NCBI GenBank assembly: GCA_036960485.1
Contig: JBALXS010000010.1
Location: forward strand, 1 to 64,000
Direction: 5' to 3'
DNA length: 64,000 nt
DNA from: Rs1 sp036960485
Lineage (GTDB): Bacteria; Pseudomonadota; Gammaproteobacteria; Pseudomonadales; Balneatricaceae
The translations under genes were made by a program, and so were the position numbers. Below are positions 34,030 through 43,813 of this stretch, piece after piece. Position 1 is the stretch's first letter. Every line of letters begins with the position of its first letter. The notes beneath the pieces were generated by a model. The model searched no databases. It was not told where the DNA came from and was given only the letters and a program-made list of their open reading frames with translations.

Positions 34030-37019
34030 GTGCTCTTATTTTGTGTTAACCAAGCTAAGTAATCTTCTTTACACAGAGGCTTACAAATTAAGTACCCTTG
34101 CAAAGCGTCACACTCTAACTCGTTAAGTAGTTGTTCTTGAAAAGGGGTTTCTACACCTTCAGCGACAACTTTTAAGTTTAAACTATGGGCGAGCACTATA
34201 ATGGCACGACAGACAGGTGCGTCACTATGTTGCTGTAATTTCGCCACAAAAGATCGGTCAATTTTTAAAACGTTTACAGGATACTCTTGTAGATAATTGA
34301 GGCTAGAGTAACCCGTACCAAAATCATCAATTGCCAGCTCAATACCTAAAGCGGCAAGCTGCTGTAATACTAATGTACATTGCTTATCCATAAGTAATGA
34401 TTCGGTGATTTCAAAAGTTAATCGATTGCCATTTAATTGATGTTCTTCTAATAATTTTTTTGCTACTTCCACTAAGTTTCCGCGTTGAAGCTGTATTGCC
34501 GAAATGTTGATTGATACTTGTGCTAGTACAATACCCTGTTGTTGCCAAGTTGCTAATGTCAGGCAAGCTTCTTTTAGCACCCACGAACCTAAGTCAATTA
34601 TCAGTCCGCTTGTTTCTGCGATAGAGATAAAATCATTAGGCATTAATAAACCGTTGGTTGGGTGCTGCCAGCGCACTAAACATTCACAACGATGGCTATG
34701 AGGTGAGTTTGCTGTTTTAATAGGTTGGAAATGCAAACGTAATTCATCGTTGCTAATTGCATGTTCTAATTCAGTAATAAATCTAAGTACACGTTGTTGC
34801 TCTAGGTGTTGCTCATTAGCAAATAGCCGCCAGCTGTTTCGACCTGCTTCTTTAGCTTGGTACATAGCGAAATCTGCTTGTTTTATCAAACTATTAGCAT
34901 CATTGGAGTGATCGGGGTATATAGCAATACCAATACTGGCACCAATTTGGCATTCATTACCATCGATAATGAAAGTAATACGTAGTTCATCAATAATTTT
35001 TTGCGCTATTTTACAAACGTTTTCTATATGCTTAAAGTGGCTTATTATGATGGCGAATTCGTCTCCTCCTAAACGAGCCACAAGATCGGTTGAACGCCGT
35101 GGTGCCGCTAACTTGTTCGCTACTTGTATGAGTAATTCATCACCTACTAAATGTCCATAAGTATCATTTACCGCTTTGAAGTAATCCAAATCGATAAATA
35201 ACAGCGCAATGTTGAGTTGCTGGCGGTCAGCCATTTTTAACTTTTGCTTTAGTTCAAGGTTGAATGCGTTTCTATTGGCTAATTTTGTTAAGTTGTCTTT
35301 TGTCGCCAGTTCATTAAGTGCCAATTCGTTAGCTTTTCGCTCACTAACATCTCTGATAAATAAGGTAATAAATTGATCATCATTCGTCACACCATGACTT
35401 GCAGAGCATTCAATAGTCAGTAGTGTGTTTGCCGAAGGATTCAAAACGCTGAGTTCTTGATGCTGATTATCACAGTTGTTTAAATTATCAATCCATTCAA
35501 TAAAAATTTGATAACTTGGTTTGTCCAGCATGTTGCAAAAAGAGTTGCCTAATAGTGTTTTGTGAAAGCCTAAAAATAAGGAGTGGGCAGCAGGGTTCGC
35601 TTTAACAATAAAAAAGTTAGTATCAAGCGAGAGTATTCCTTCAATTGCAGTATCAAGTACAGATTGGTGTCTTTGGTTGGCACTTAATAGCACGGCGTTA
35701 GTTGTATTAAGTGCTCGCTGTTTTCTGTTATAAGCTTCAGCCAACTCGGCGAGCTCTTCAGTTGCCGAATCGTCTAAAGTGATTTCTTCATCTTGATGGG
35801 CGCGTAAAATGGTAATCATCGAACGCAACGGTTTAACCAGCATGTGGTGTAACTGGTAGGATAAAAATATTGAACCTAAGAGTATACCAATGCCCATGAT
35901 AATCAAAAGTTGAATACTGACTTCTTTTGCTCTAGCGATTACTAATCTCTCAGGGACAATTAGTGCCACTAGCCAGTCAGTGTTAGGCATGTGTAGTAAT
36001 ACTAATTCGACTTCTTCATTAAAAATAGGATCGCTTTCTACAATAAATCTTTTAATATTCAGGCTCTGATTCTTATTGCGTAAATAGTCAACTATGTTGA
36101 TGCTTTCTGCGACATCTATATCATCAGCTGTTTTAACTAAATAGCTCTCTAGCAGAGGGTCTCGGGTATTTCTGGTTTCGGTGCGGTAGGCATCAATAAT
36201 AGAAGCTAACGATTTAAAGTTTTCATCAGTCAGGCTTAATTTGGTGAGTGCACTATCGAAGGGTAGGGCAGGTCCTTCAATACCTAATACTGATTTTTGA
36301 TAATACTCACTCGGGGCTGCGATAAATGCGTCATTTCTATCAAGAACAAAAGCATAACCTTGCGTTACTTGCATGTTTATTTCTAATTTTTCGCGAAGAC
36401 CTTTAAGGCTAATATCAACCGTTGATACGCCGTGGGAAATTCCATCAATAAGCATATTTTGGGAGCAAGTGACCATCGGTTCTTTACTGAATTCGTCTAT
36501 ATAAGATCGAGACCAATAACAGCCTTTTTTCTTGCTGAATTGCACCGGAAGATACCACTCTTGCGTGAAGTAATTGGTGACGTCTGCTTGATTATAATCT
36601 TCAGAAAAGGAGAATGAATCACTATCTTTTCGAATCCAAAATAGGCTGGCTTTCTTCTTATTGGGATCTAAGGTGTAGGGTCGGGGCCAGACTCCACCGC
36701 CCGCAATAGCAGAGTTGTTTGCCATTGCTTTCATTTGAAAACTGAGTTGTTTTTTTAGTGATTCTCTATCGCGATTTATCACGGCAAGGGATGCCATAGT
36801 CGCGACAATATTTTCAGAAAAGGCAACATTTTTTTGTAATGAAAGAATGATGGATTCGCCAATTTTTTCAATTAACTGCTGATCTTTGGCAATGAGTTCT
36901 CTGCCAGACAGCCAAATGCTGGTAGCGATAACAACGAGCAAAATAAGTGTTAATGCGATACTAAAAACAGCATTAACTTTATACTGGAGCTTGTATTTTA
37001 ACTTCCTATTAATATACAA
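34011..37019 (-). CDS. dCache-HAMP-PAS-GGDEF-EAL c-di-GMP signalling protein
   Basis: 1002 residues. Membrane helices at about 17-37 and 368-388 enclose a periplasmic double-Cache-like sensor (WYLPVQFSKKKGCYWSRSYIDEFSKEPMVTCS..., SHGVSTVDISLKGL), then a HAMP-like linker, PAS (about 445-565), GGDEF with RLGGDEFAIII and an EAL domain. The EAL motif reads ECLVRW, so the metal-binding Glu is kept; DDFGTGYSSL and VVAEGVET are intact, so phosphodiesterase activity is likely. Ligand unknown. The stop codon lies in a duplicated 41-bp unit. Confidence 0.92.
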   Translation of the reverse strand: MYINRKLKYKLQYKVNAVFSIALTLILLVVIATSIWLSGRELIAKDQQLIEKIGESIILSLQKNVAFSENIVATMASLAVINRDRESLKKQLSFQMKAMANNSAIAGGGVWPRPYTLDPNKKKASLFWIRKDSDSFSFSEDYNQADVTNYFTQEWYLPVQFSKKKGCYWSRSYIDEFSKEPMVTCSQNMLIDGISHGVSTVDISLKGLREKLEINMQVTQGYAFVLDRNDAFIAAPSEYYQKSVLGIEGPALPFDSALTKLSLTDENFKSLASIIDAYRTETRNTRDPLLESYLVKTADDIDVAESINIVDYLRNKNQSLNIKRFIVESDPIFNEEVELVLLHMPNTDWLVALIVPERLVIARAKEVSIQLLIIMGIGILLGSIFLSYQLHHMLVKPLRSMITILRAHQDEEITLDDSATEELAELAEAYNRKQRALNTTNAVLLSANQRHQSVLDTAIEGILSLDTNFFIVKANPAAHSLFLGFHKTLLGNSFCNMLDKPSYQIFIEWIDNLNNCDNQHQELSVLNPSANTLLTIECSASHGVTNDDQFITLFIRDVSERKANELALNELATKDNLTKLANRNAFNLELKQKLKMADRQQLNIALLFIDLDYFKAVNDTYGHLVGDELLIQVANKLAAPRRSTDLVARLGGDEFAIIISHFKHIENVCKIAQKIIDELRITFIIDGNECQIGASIGIAIYPDHSNDANSLIKQADFAMYQAKEAGRNSWRLFANEQHLEQQRVLRFITELEHAISNDELRLHFQPIKTANSPHSHRCECLVRWQHPTNGLLMPNDFISIAETSGLIIDLGSWVLKEACLTLATWQQQGIVLAQVSINISAIQLQRGNLVEVAKKLLEEHQLNGNRLTFEITESLLMDKQCTLVLQQLAALGIELAIDDFGTGYSSLNYLQEYPVNVLKIDRSFVAKLQQHSDAPVCRAIIVLAHSLNLKVVAEGVETPFQEQLLNELECDALQGYLICKPLCKEDYLAWLTQNKSTQLTAR

Positions 37020-37503
37020 AAAGGTGACCTTATACTGATTTGATAGTGTCGTTCAAGATTCAATAATTAGATTGTACATTTTAACTCACCAATAACAACA
37101 ACAGTTTAGGTGCATAAAATAGCGAAATTGCCGATTTTTATAGAATGGAAAATTAACGGATTCGGGAAGTTAAATTAATCTGATATTAAGTTGTTATTTT
37201 TTAGAGACGAAACAAATAGCTATTTTCGATAAACAAACAATATTGGCTATTTATTCGACACTAGGCAGGTTTATCCGCTTGAAATACATAGTACTGTTTA
37301 TGCAGTGCTATTTTTGAAAAGTATTTAGCAATAAAGTAATGTTTAGGCTGTTAGTGGATATGAAAAGCAAAATTTCATGCTCTAATATCACATCAAGCGC
37401 TCAAGATTATTTACAAGAGCGCGAGGAATATGGCCAAATTTTGATTTTTTTAGTAGATTAGTGATCAGCTCGATAAGCTGATAGTTTGGTAATAAAAAAT
37501 TAT
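37020..37503. other. Intergenic stretch, no feature
   Basis: About 480 bp of AT-rich DNA between the GGDEF-EAL gene and the secreted nuclease gene; nothing beyond presumed promoter of the former. Confidence 0.4.
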
Positions 37504-38262
37504 CTAACTAATGCAGCCTAAGCGTTTATAAATCACGTCATTATCTTTAAAAGCGGGTAAAGTAAATTTTATTAAGCTTTGCATTTGCTGAACATCCGCT
37601 CTTTTGCTGCAATAATCATCTTTACGTTTCGCAGTTTGTTGCATAATAAAGCTACTACTATTACCGGCACTATCGTAGATAACCTTAAAGTAGCCAGCAG
37701 GTACAATATGTGGCTCATCTGAAGCGGGTAAAGAGGGCATGGTTTGGGTAAACAGCGGGCCTGTTATTACAAACAGTGATTTTCGATAAGTGGCCGCTGT
37801 GCGAACAGCATCTTCTAGATTCTTCCAAGGTCCCTGGTTTAGCTCTTTGTTTTGAGGAGTGATATTGCTTAAACGATTGAGCTCAGACCAATATTTAGAG
37901 CCTGCAAAAGAAGCCAAAGGTGCCTGATGCCCTCTATCTGCCTTTAATAGGCTGCTGTTAGCGCTTTTATAATCTGCTTTTTCTAAAGTATCATCGCTGT
38001 CTAGCAATGGATCGCTTTTCCATACTCTTCCAGGGGTTGTTCCGAAATTAGTAGGGGTCACTTCATAAGCAACCCAATCAGCAAATTTAGTTTCAGGGTT
38101 ATTAGATAAAGCGTAGAGATGTGCAAACACTAAATCGTTATTATCGGGGTTGCTAGGACAACCATTTGGGCAATGAACTGAGAATACGTCGGCAACAGCA
38201 ATAGGTGTTAAAAGGGCGTAAAACAAACCAGAGACAACACTCAATTTAATGAGACTCTTCAT
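37504..38262 (-). CDS. Secreted DNA/RNA non-specific endonuclease
   Basis: 252 residues with a signal peptide (cleavage after IAVA, about 24). DRGHQAPLASFAG (about 109-121) is the DRGH active site with the catalytic His, and LSNITPQNKELNQGPWKNLE (about 131-150) holds the Mg-binding Asn and following Glu of the NUC1/Serratia-nuclease family. A short length and four cysteines in the mature part (CPNGC, C, C) suggest disulphides. Degrades DNA and RNA outside the cytoplasm, for nutrient recovery or matrix turnover. Confidence 0.92.
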   Translation of the reverse strand: MKSLIKLSVVSGLFYALLTPIAVADVFSVHCPNGCPSNPDNNDLVFAHLYALSNNPETKFADWVAYEVTPTNFGTTPGRVWKSDPLLDSDDTLEKADYKSANSSLLKADRGHQAPLASFAGSKYWSELNRLSNITPQNKELNQGPWKNLEDAVRTAATYRKSLFVITGPLFTQTMPSLPASDEPHIVPAGYFKVIYDSAGNSSSFIMQQTAKRKDDYCSKRADVQQMQSLIKFTLPAFKDNDVIYKRLGCIS

Positions 38263-38473
38263 AAGAATTCCAAAAGGGTAAGGTAAAAGGGCGATAGATC
38301 AAATAAGATTGAGCGATCAAAAAACGCGCTAATTTAGCAAAGATATTGATTAGTTACCATAACTTAATTGTATCTTAACTATATCTTAATAGAAGCTTGC
38401 ACAAACAGTTGGTCGCTATTTGTGCAAGCATAGGTAATTAACAGTGAATTGCGTAGACGAGAGAGTTTAAGGA

Positions 38474-39538
38474 TTACTCTTCGTCGGTGAGCATGGCCTG
38501 TTTAATTTGTTCAATAACGCGACTTGGCAAGCGCTTTAGAATAATGCTATTTGTTTGCTCATCAAATTCCACATCTTTTCCTGAACCTGCTGCGCCTAAC
38601 GATTTTTTAGCGAAATCAAGTGACCAGTTATCTGCCTTCGCTTTGACTTTGGTGATTGCTGTTAATGTATGGTTATGTGGTTGGAATTCTTGAGAAACGC
38701 TATATTCACTCCCATTGGCAAATTTGCCAAAAGTACCTGATAACTCTTCAGCTTGTTCGCTAGCTACATGGCTATTTAAAATTTGTTCTACATCTAATAG
38801 GCTAGCGTTTTGCTTGTCGCTGCGCTGGCCGCTTAGGTAAGTAACAACATCTTCAACAACTTGTTCACGCTTTCCTTCCATGCTGTTCTGGCTACAAAAA
38901 TCGCGTGCTGCGCGAATCAGTTCACTCGTGCATTTTTTTGAAGCTACTACATCAGTACAGCCAAATGCATTGGCGAAAAAAGCAGCGTCGGCTTTATCTT
39001 TGCCGCCCATAAAGCTTAAATAGCTATCTTTTTGCAAGCTATATGACGTGATGTTGATTTTAGCGGCTTGATGTAATTTACCTAAATCAACCTCACGTAT
39101 TTGAGTCGGGTTTAAATCTTCATTAAAGGAAATGCCAGTACGATTAGTGACTAAACCTACCAGTAAATATTCAAATTTTTCATCTTGAAACTGCGAGAAA
39201 ATAACATACCCGCCACTGGCCGATTCAATCGAAACTTTGTGCATTGCCATTGCTAACTGATCAATGCCGACATCAGCTAATGTTAAGAAGTCGTCAGAGT
39301 TTTGTTCTGTCTGAATATATTCTTCAAATGCCTTGATGAAAACTAAGCCCTCTTCGTTCTCATCGTTAAAAGCGCCGTGAGTTAAAGTAGCGCGACGCGC
39401 TAAGGCATTGTTTAAAGAAGCAACTGTTTCTTGGGCGAATGGGTTTTCAGTATTACAAGAACCCCCAATATCACTAATAAAAGGTTGTTGGCCTTCGTTA
39501 ACTTGTAACTCGCGAATAACTAGGTTTTTTAATTCCAC
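38474..39538 (-). CDS. Nucleoid-associated protein, YejK/NdpA family
   Basis: 354 residues. GYVIFSQFQDEKFEYLLVGLVTNRTGISFNEDLNPTQIREVDLGKLHQAAKINI (about 112-165) and YLSFMGGKDKADAAFFANAFGC (about 173-194) are family blocks of the 37-kDa nucleoid-associated protein YejK/NdpA. Binds the nucleoid; exact role unsettled. The sequence is somewhat divergent from the E. coli protein in its C-terminal third. No adjacent partner. Confidence 0.85.
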   Translation of the reverse strand: MELKNLVIRELQVNEGQQPFISDIGGSCNTENPFAQETVASLNNALARRATLTHGAFNDENEEGLVFIKAFEEYIQTEQNSDDFLTLADVGIDQLAMAMHKVSIESASGGYVIFSQFQDEKFEYLLVGLVTNRTGISFNEDLNPTQIREVDLGKLHQAAKINITSYSLQKDSYLSFMGGKDKADAAFFANAFGCTDVVASKKCTSELIRAARDFCSQNSMEGKREQVVEDVVTYLSGQRSDKQNASLLDVEQILNSHVASEQAEELSGTFGKFANGSEYSVSQEFQPHNHTLTAITKVKAKADNWSLDFAKKSLGAAGSGKDVEFDEQTNSIILKRLPSRVIEQIKQAMLTDEE

Positions 39539-39827
39539 GTGGATGCTCTCTTTGACAAATGACGGCTTAGTTTAAATCGAACCGCATTTTAAGGTATCGA
39601 CAATCAAATGAACAGCAAGTTATTTGTGCGCAGACAAGCAGAGGTAAACGCCGGCTAATGTAAGCAAGTGCAGGTAAAAGAGGCAAGCGGTAGCGAGTTC
39701 AAGCCCAATCATGCAAATATTTAGAACACAGTCAGCAAAGTACGTACATTAATAGCGAGGGTAGCGTGTAAAAAAGGAGAATGTGGCGCAATTGTTTTGC
39801 CACTTATTGGTGAATCGAGGATAATGC

Positions 39828-40640
39828 GTGCTCATTATTATTGCAGAGCTTACTGGATTGTCAGACAAATATGCATCAACACAGCTAATGGGTAGTTCTA
39901 ACCCGTTGCAACAAAACACCTTTATTGAGCACATAGATCCTAGAGCGAGGATTTGCTGCGCGTTATTGTTTGCGATTGTGGTGGTATTAAGTGAGCAACT
40001 ATTGCCATTATTAATTGCATTATCTAGTGCCGTTTTTTGTGCATATCAGGCAAAGCTAGCAGTAAAGCATACCCTTAAACGCTTGTTGGCGATGGATATG
40101 TTTATGCTCTACTTATTAATTCTATTACCCTTTACGGTGCCAGGGGATGCCTTCATGCATCTATTTGGATTGGCTGCTAGCTGGCAAGGATTAGAGCAAG
40201 GTGTACAGATAACACTAAAAGCAAATTCAGTTATTTTAATGCTGTTTTCCCTAGTGAGTAATTTATCACACAGTGCATTAGCTGGAGCGCTAAGTGCATT
40301 AAGAGTGTCAGAAAAACTCATTCAATTACTACTTTTCACCTTGCGATATTTAACGGTGATAGAACAAGAATACCAAAAGCTGCGCCGTGCTATGCGTGCT
40401 CGCGCTTTTGTGATGAAATTTAATTGGCATACATGGAAAAGCATCGGATATTTAATTGCTATGATGTTGTTAAAGTCAGTGCAAAGATCAGAGCGTGTGG
40501 TTAAAGCAATGAAGTGCCGTGGTTATAACGGCAAGCTTAATCATTACTATGTGTGGCATTGGCAGCGCCTGGACAGTGTATTTTGTGTTGCTATGTTTGG
40601 CTTAGCGCTGCTCATTACTATTCTAAATCTGCTTTTATGA
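39828..40640 (+). CDS. ECF transporter T component (CbiQ-like)
   Basis: 270 residues. IDPRARICCALLFAIVVVL (about 36-54) is the DPR-then-helix start of CbiQ/EcfT; several membrane helices follow and the coupling helices carry AMRARAF and AMKCRGY, the two short ARG-like motifs that touch the ATPase. GTG 39828 has GAGGAT 5-10 nt upstream. The gene is followed by its ATPase 12 bp later, but no substrate-binding S component (CbiM, BioY, etc.) is next to it. Coupling energy to uptake of cobalt, nickel or a vitamin; substrate undetermined. Confidence 0.85.
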   Translation: MLIIIAELTGLSDKYASTQLMGSSNPLQQNTFIEHIDPRARICCALLFAIVVVLSEQLLPLLIALSSAVFCAYQAKLAVKHTLKRLLAMDMFMLYLLILLPFTVPGDAFMHLFGLAASWQGLEQGVQITLKANSVILMLFSLVSNLSHSALAGALSALRVSEKLIQLLLFTLRYLTVIEQEYQKLRRAMRARAFVMKFNWHTWKSIGYLIAMMLLKSVQRSERVVKAMKCRGYNGKLNHYYVWHWQRLDSVFCVAMFGLALLITILNLLL

Positions 40641-40652
40641 TGAGGCTATTGA

Positions 40653-41351
40653 GTGTTAAAAACGAATGATCATTTAGTGTTAAATGCTAGCGATAAGCAA
40701 GCGTTGCTTGAAGTGAAAGACCTCACTCATCAATACCCGCAGCGTGGGTTGGTGTTAGATGCCGTATCTTTTGCTTTACACAGTGGCGAAAAGATGGCGC
40801 TTGTTGGGGAAAATGGTGCAGGTAAAACTACCTTGTTTCACTTATTAACAGGTTTGATTCCTCGTCAAAGTGGCAAAATTTATCATCAGCAAAAGAGCGT
40901 TGTAACTGAAAGCGATTTTGTGGCTTTGAGGCAAGAGGTCGGTTTAGTGTTTCAAGACCCTGATGATCAGCTATTTTGTCCTAGTGTGTTAGAAGATGTA
41001 ATGTTTGGTCCTTTAAATCAAGGTATGAGCGTCGCGCAAGCGCAGCAAAAAGCACAACAAGTGTTAGTGCAACTAAACATACAGCACTTAAGCGAGCGAA
41101 TGGCCGCGCAGTTATCGGGGGGCGAAAAACGCATGGTGACTTTAGCTTCAGTGTTAGTTATGCAGCCTAAAGTATTGTTATTAGATGAGCCGACTAATGC
41201 GCTTGATAGCAATGCTAAGGAAAAATTGCTAGCAGTGTTAAAAGGGTTAGAGCAGGCGATGTTGGTTATCTCTCACGATGATGTTTTTTTACAGCAGCTT
41301 ACTAATAGCAGTTTGACGCTGCAAAAATCCAAACTTAAGTTATCCGAGTAA
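40653..41351 (+). CDS. ECF transporter ATPase (CbiO-like)
   Basis: 232 residues. Walker A GENGAGKTT (about 53-61), Q-loop VFQDPDDQLFCPSV (the ECF A-component form), signature LSGGEKRM, Walker B VLLLDEPTNALD and LVISHDD. GTG start with TGAGG upstream, 12 bp after the T component, so the two are co-translated. It powers an energy-coupling-factor importer. Confidence 0.92.
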   Translation: MLKTNDHLVLNASDKQALLEVKDLTHQYPQRGLVLDAVSFALHSGEKMALVGENGAGKTTLFHLLTGLIPRQSGKIYHQQKSVVTESDFVALRQEVGLVFQDPDDQLFCPSVLEDVMFGPLNQGMSVAQAQQKAQQVLVQLNIQHLSERMAAQLSGGEKRMVTLASVLVMQPKVLLLDEPTNALDSNAKEKLLAVLKGLEQAMLVISHDDVFLQQLTNSSLTLQKSKLKLSE

Positions 41352-41609
41352 ATAGATCTATAAGTTCTGATTTAAAGTTATCTTAATAGAATGTAACTTT
41401 TGAGTATTGAAGGGACTTAAAGAAGCATACCAAATCATGACTGTCCGGTTTAATGTTTGCTGCTGTATCGCTCATTGATTTAGCGCAAACGACAAGTATT
41501 AATTTATTGAAGAAACCGTCTTTAGTAATAATAGGGATCCACAAATTAATGAGTTAGAGCGTTTACATTTTTAACTGAACAGCAATGATACTAAGCAAGG
41601 AGATTTAAT

Positions 41610-42188
41610 ATGGATTTAACTATCAGTAAATTACCAGCCAAAGCCTTAATCACAGTGAGCTGCGTATTATTACTTAGCGCTTGTAGTGAATCACAAGCAC
41701 CGAGTGCAGACATAGAAGTGAGTGTGAAAGCTGAAGTTGTAGAAAAAGTGGACTCTAATGTAGTTAAACTAGTTGAAACGCCAGCAGTAGTTGCAGCTGT
41801 GACTAGCGAAAAAGAAGTGAAAAAAACTATTGCAGAAAATGTAGATGAAGCGAAAACAGTGCTTGTTGAATCAAGTGTCAAAGTAACTGAAATTACCAAA
41901 GATGCAGCAGCTAAGGTACTAACCAATGGCAAAGCAATTGCGAGTGAGTTGAGCGAAAGCGCAGCACAAAAAATAGAAGATAGCACGGGAACTATGAAGG
42001 AAACTTTCCAAAAAGCCGCCGTTGTTAGCGATGAAGTAACTAAAAAACTGAGCGGCAATCTTGAAAAAGTGATGGAAAATACTGCTGTTGTTAAAGGTAA
42101 AGCGCTGGTAGAACAGGGAGCACAAACTGCAAAGGAAGTAGGAAAAGAAGCGCTTGATCAAGTGAAAAGCTTATTGCCTGCTAATTAA
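41610..42188 (+). CDS. Putative lipoprotein with helical repeats
   Basis: 192 residues. Residues 14-26 (ITVSCVLLLSAC) end in a lipobox LSAC (Cys 25), so it is probably lipid-anchored. The remainder is rich in Val, Ala, Lys and Glu with repeated V..E/A....V K/T heptad-like spacing, typical of a long amphipathic helix or coiled coil. No family recognised. AAGGAG 7 nt before the ATG is strong. Confidence 0.7.
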   Translation: MDLTISKLPAKALITVSCVLLLSACSESQAPSADIEVSVKAEVVEKVDSNVVKLVETPAVVAAVTSEKEVKKTIAENVDEAKTVLVESSVKVTEITKDAAAKVLTNGKAIASELSESAAQKIEDSTGTMKETFQKAAVVSDEVTKKLSGNLEKVMENTAVVKGKALVEQGAQTAKEVGKEALDQVKSLLPAN

Positions 42189-42588
42189 TTTAGGACGTTT
42201 CCTTTAGGGCTATATTATTGTTTGAACTAGGTGTTTTCTGTTCTAAGGGGTGGCATTTAATAGAACTTAGATTAGTTACACTAAAGCAGCTTAGTGAGCA
42301 TTTTCGCTAAACTGTTGTGTTGGAACAAATGGCTCAACTGTATTTTTTAATTAAATATCACCGTTTGCGGCGTTTAGTGAAAGTGTATGCATAGCAAAAT
42401 CCCTTAAAGGCCATTATCATAGCCGCAGATTAAATAGTTTTCGTTCAAGCATATTGCTTACTGTAAATTTTTGTATTCGCTAGTGTTTATTAACAGCTTA
42501 AAACGTTGATATATTGCTCATTACGAAATATTGCAGTGCCTTTAGCTTTGGATGAATAGGTATTGAGTAACCAGTTAACGAGTGATTT
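42189..42588. other. Intergenic stretch before argC
   Basis: 400 bp without ORF. A possible ArgR-type box lies at 42553-42566 (separate entry); no terminator hairpin with T-run is clear. Confidence 0.4.
42553..42566 (+). promoter_or_regulatory. Possible ArgR half-palindrome upstream of argC
   Basis: TGAATAGGTATTGA resembles TGAAT-N4-ATTCA with one changed base and lies 23 bp before the argC start. Suggestive of arginine repression; weak as a single box. Confidence 0.35.
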
Positions 42589-43638
42589 ATGTCGATTGAT
42601 AATAAAATTAAAGTAGGTATTTTAGGAGCGTCTGGCTATACAGGTGCTGATTTAGTGCGTCTTGGCGCAGCACATCCCTTTATGGAATTATCGGTATTAA
42701 CCGCTAACAGCCATGCGGGTAAGCGCTACGCCGATGTTTATCCTCATTTAGGTGGCATGGATTTACCAAACTTAATTACTATTGAAGAAGCTGATTGGGC
42801 TCAATTAGATGTAATTTTTTGCGGTTTACCTCACGGTACTACTCAGAAAATTGTAGCTTCATTGCCTAAGCATGTAAAAGTAATCGATTTATCGGCTGAT
42901 TTTAGATTACGCAATACTGATACCTATCAGCAGTGGTACGGTCACGAGCATTTTGCTCCACAACTACAGCCATCAGCAGTGTACGGCTTGCCTGAGCACT
43001 ATAGAGATTCGATTAAAGATGCCAATCTTGTGGCTTGTCCAGGTTGTTACCCAACCGCCGCTTTGATGATGTTAATTCCATTGCTAAAAGCGCAATTGTT
43101 AGATATTAAATCACTGATTATTGATGCGAAATCAGGTTTGACCGGTGCAGGGCGTGGTCTTAAACAAAATACTTTGTTTGCAGAAGCAGGCGAAGGGCTA
43201 AGTGTTTATGGTGTAGGTGGACACAGACATGCCCCTGAAATAGAGCAAGAGCTATCTGCTGCACAAGGCGAAGATGTGATGGTGAGCTTTACGCCACATT
43301 TGATACCGATGAGCCGAGGCGAGTTTGTGTCAACCTATGCTAATTTGGCACCTGGAGCTAATATTCAAGATGTACGAGAAGCATTGCAACAGGCTTATGC
43401 AGATGAGCCTTTTGTTAGATTACTAGAGGAAGGTGCTGGTATAGGTACTCAGTATGTAAGAGGCTCTAACCAGTGTTTATTATCAGCACACAAAGATCGT
43501 GTTGATGGCAGAGTGTTACTGTTTTCAACGCTCGATAATTTGGTTAAAGGCTCTAGCGGGCAAGCAATTCAAAATATGAATATCATGTTTGGTTTTGAAG
43601 AAACGCTAGGGTTGAACCAGCAGCCAATGTTTCCTTAA
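42589..43638 (+). CDS. argC: N-acetyl-gamma-glutamyl-phosphate reductase
   Basis: 349 residues. GILGASGYTGADLVRL (10-25) is the NADP-binding start and ACPGCYPTA holds the catalytic Cys 153; SGLTGAGRG and HRHAPEIEQEL complete the family. It reduces N-acetylglutamyl phosphate to the semialdehyde in arginine biosynthesis. Unusually, no argB, argF or argGH follows; avtA lies beyond a terminator on the other strand, so argC is single here. Confidence 0.95.
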   Translation: MSIDNKIKVGILGASGYTGADLVRLGAAHPFMELSVLTANSHAGKRYADVYPHLGGMDLPNLITIEEADWAQLDVIFCGLPHGTTQKIVASLPKHVKVIDLSADFRLRNTDTYQQWYGHEHFAPQLQPSAVYGLPEHYRDSIKDANLVACPGCYPTAALMMLIPLLKAQLLDIKSLIIDAKSGLTGAGRGLKQNTLFAEAGEGLSVYGVGGHRHAPEIEQELSAAQGEDVMVSFTPHLIPMSRGEFVSTYANLAPGANIQDVREALQQAYADEPFVRLLEEGAGIGTQYVRGSNQCLLSAHKDRVDGRVLLFSTLDNLVKGSSGQAIQNMNIMFGFEETLGLNQQPMFP

Positions 43639-43720
43639 AAACTTGTTTCCTTAAAAATTTGTTAGGGTGAGTTATTGATAATCGCACCAATCAGGTTGCA
43701 CTAATAAAATCACACTAAAA

Positions 43721-43756
43721 AAAAGAGCTGCAATTTAAATAGCAGCTCTTTTTATT
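43721..43756. terminator. Bidirectional terminator between argC and avtA
   Basis: AAAAGAGCTGC-AATTTAAATA-GCAGCTCTTTTTATTT: 11-bp stem with A-run and T-run, between convergent genes. Confidence 0.9.
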
Positions 43757-43813
43757 TAAAAGCCTTATAGCTTCTAGGTTCTGTGGTATTAAAGGTTGTT
43801 AGTGGGTATTGCG

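Noticed and set aside
39837..40640. Fusion of an S component to CbiQ at its N-terminus
   Set aside because: Only about 35 extra residues precede the DPR motif, with no membrane-helix pattern of an S protein.
41591..42058. 155-codon minus-strand frame rich in Ser/Leu/Thr opposite the lipoprotein gene
   Set aside because: Mirror of a repetitive Val/Ala/Glu/Lys coding sequence; the + frame has a lipobox and a strong Shine-Dalgarno.
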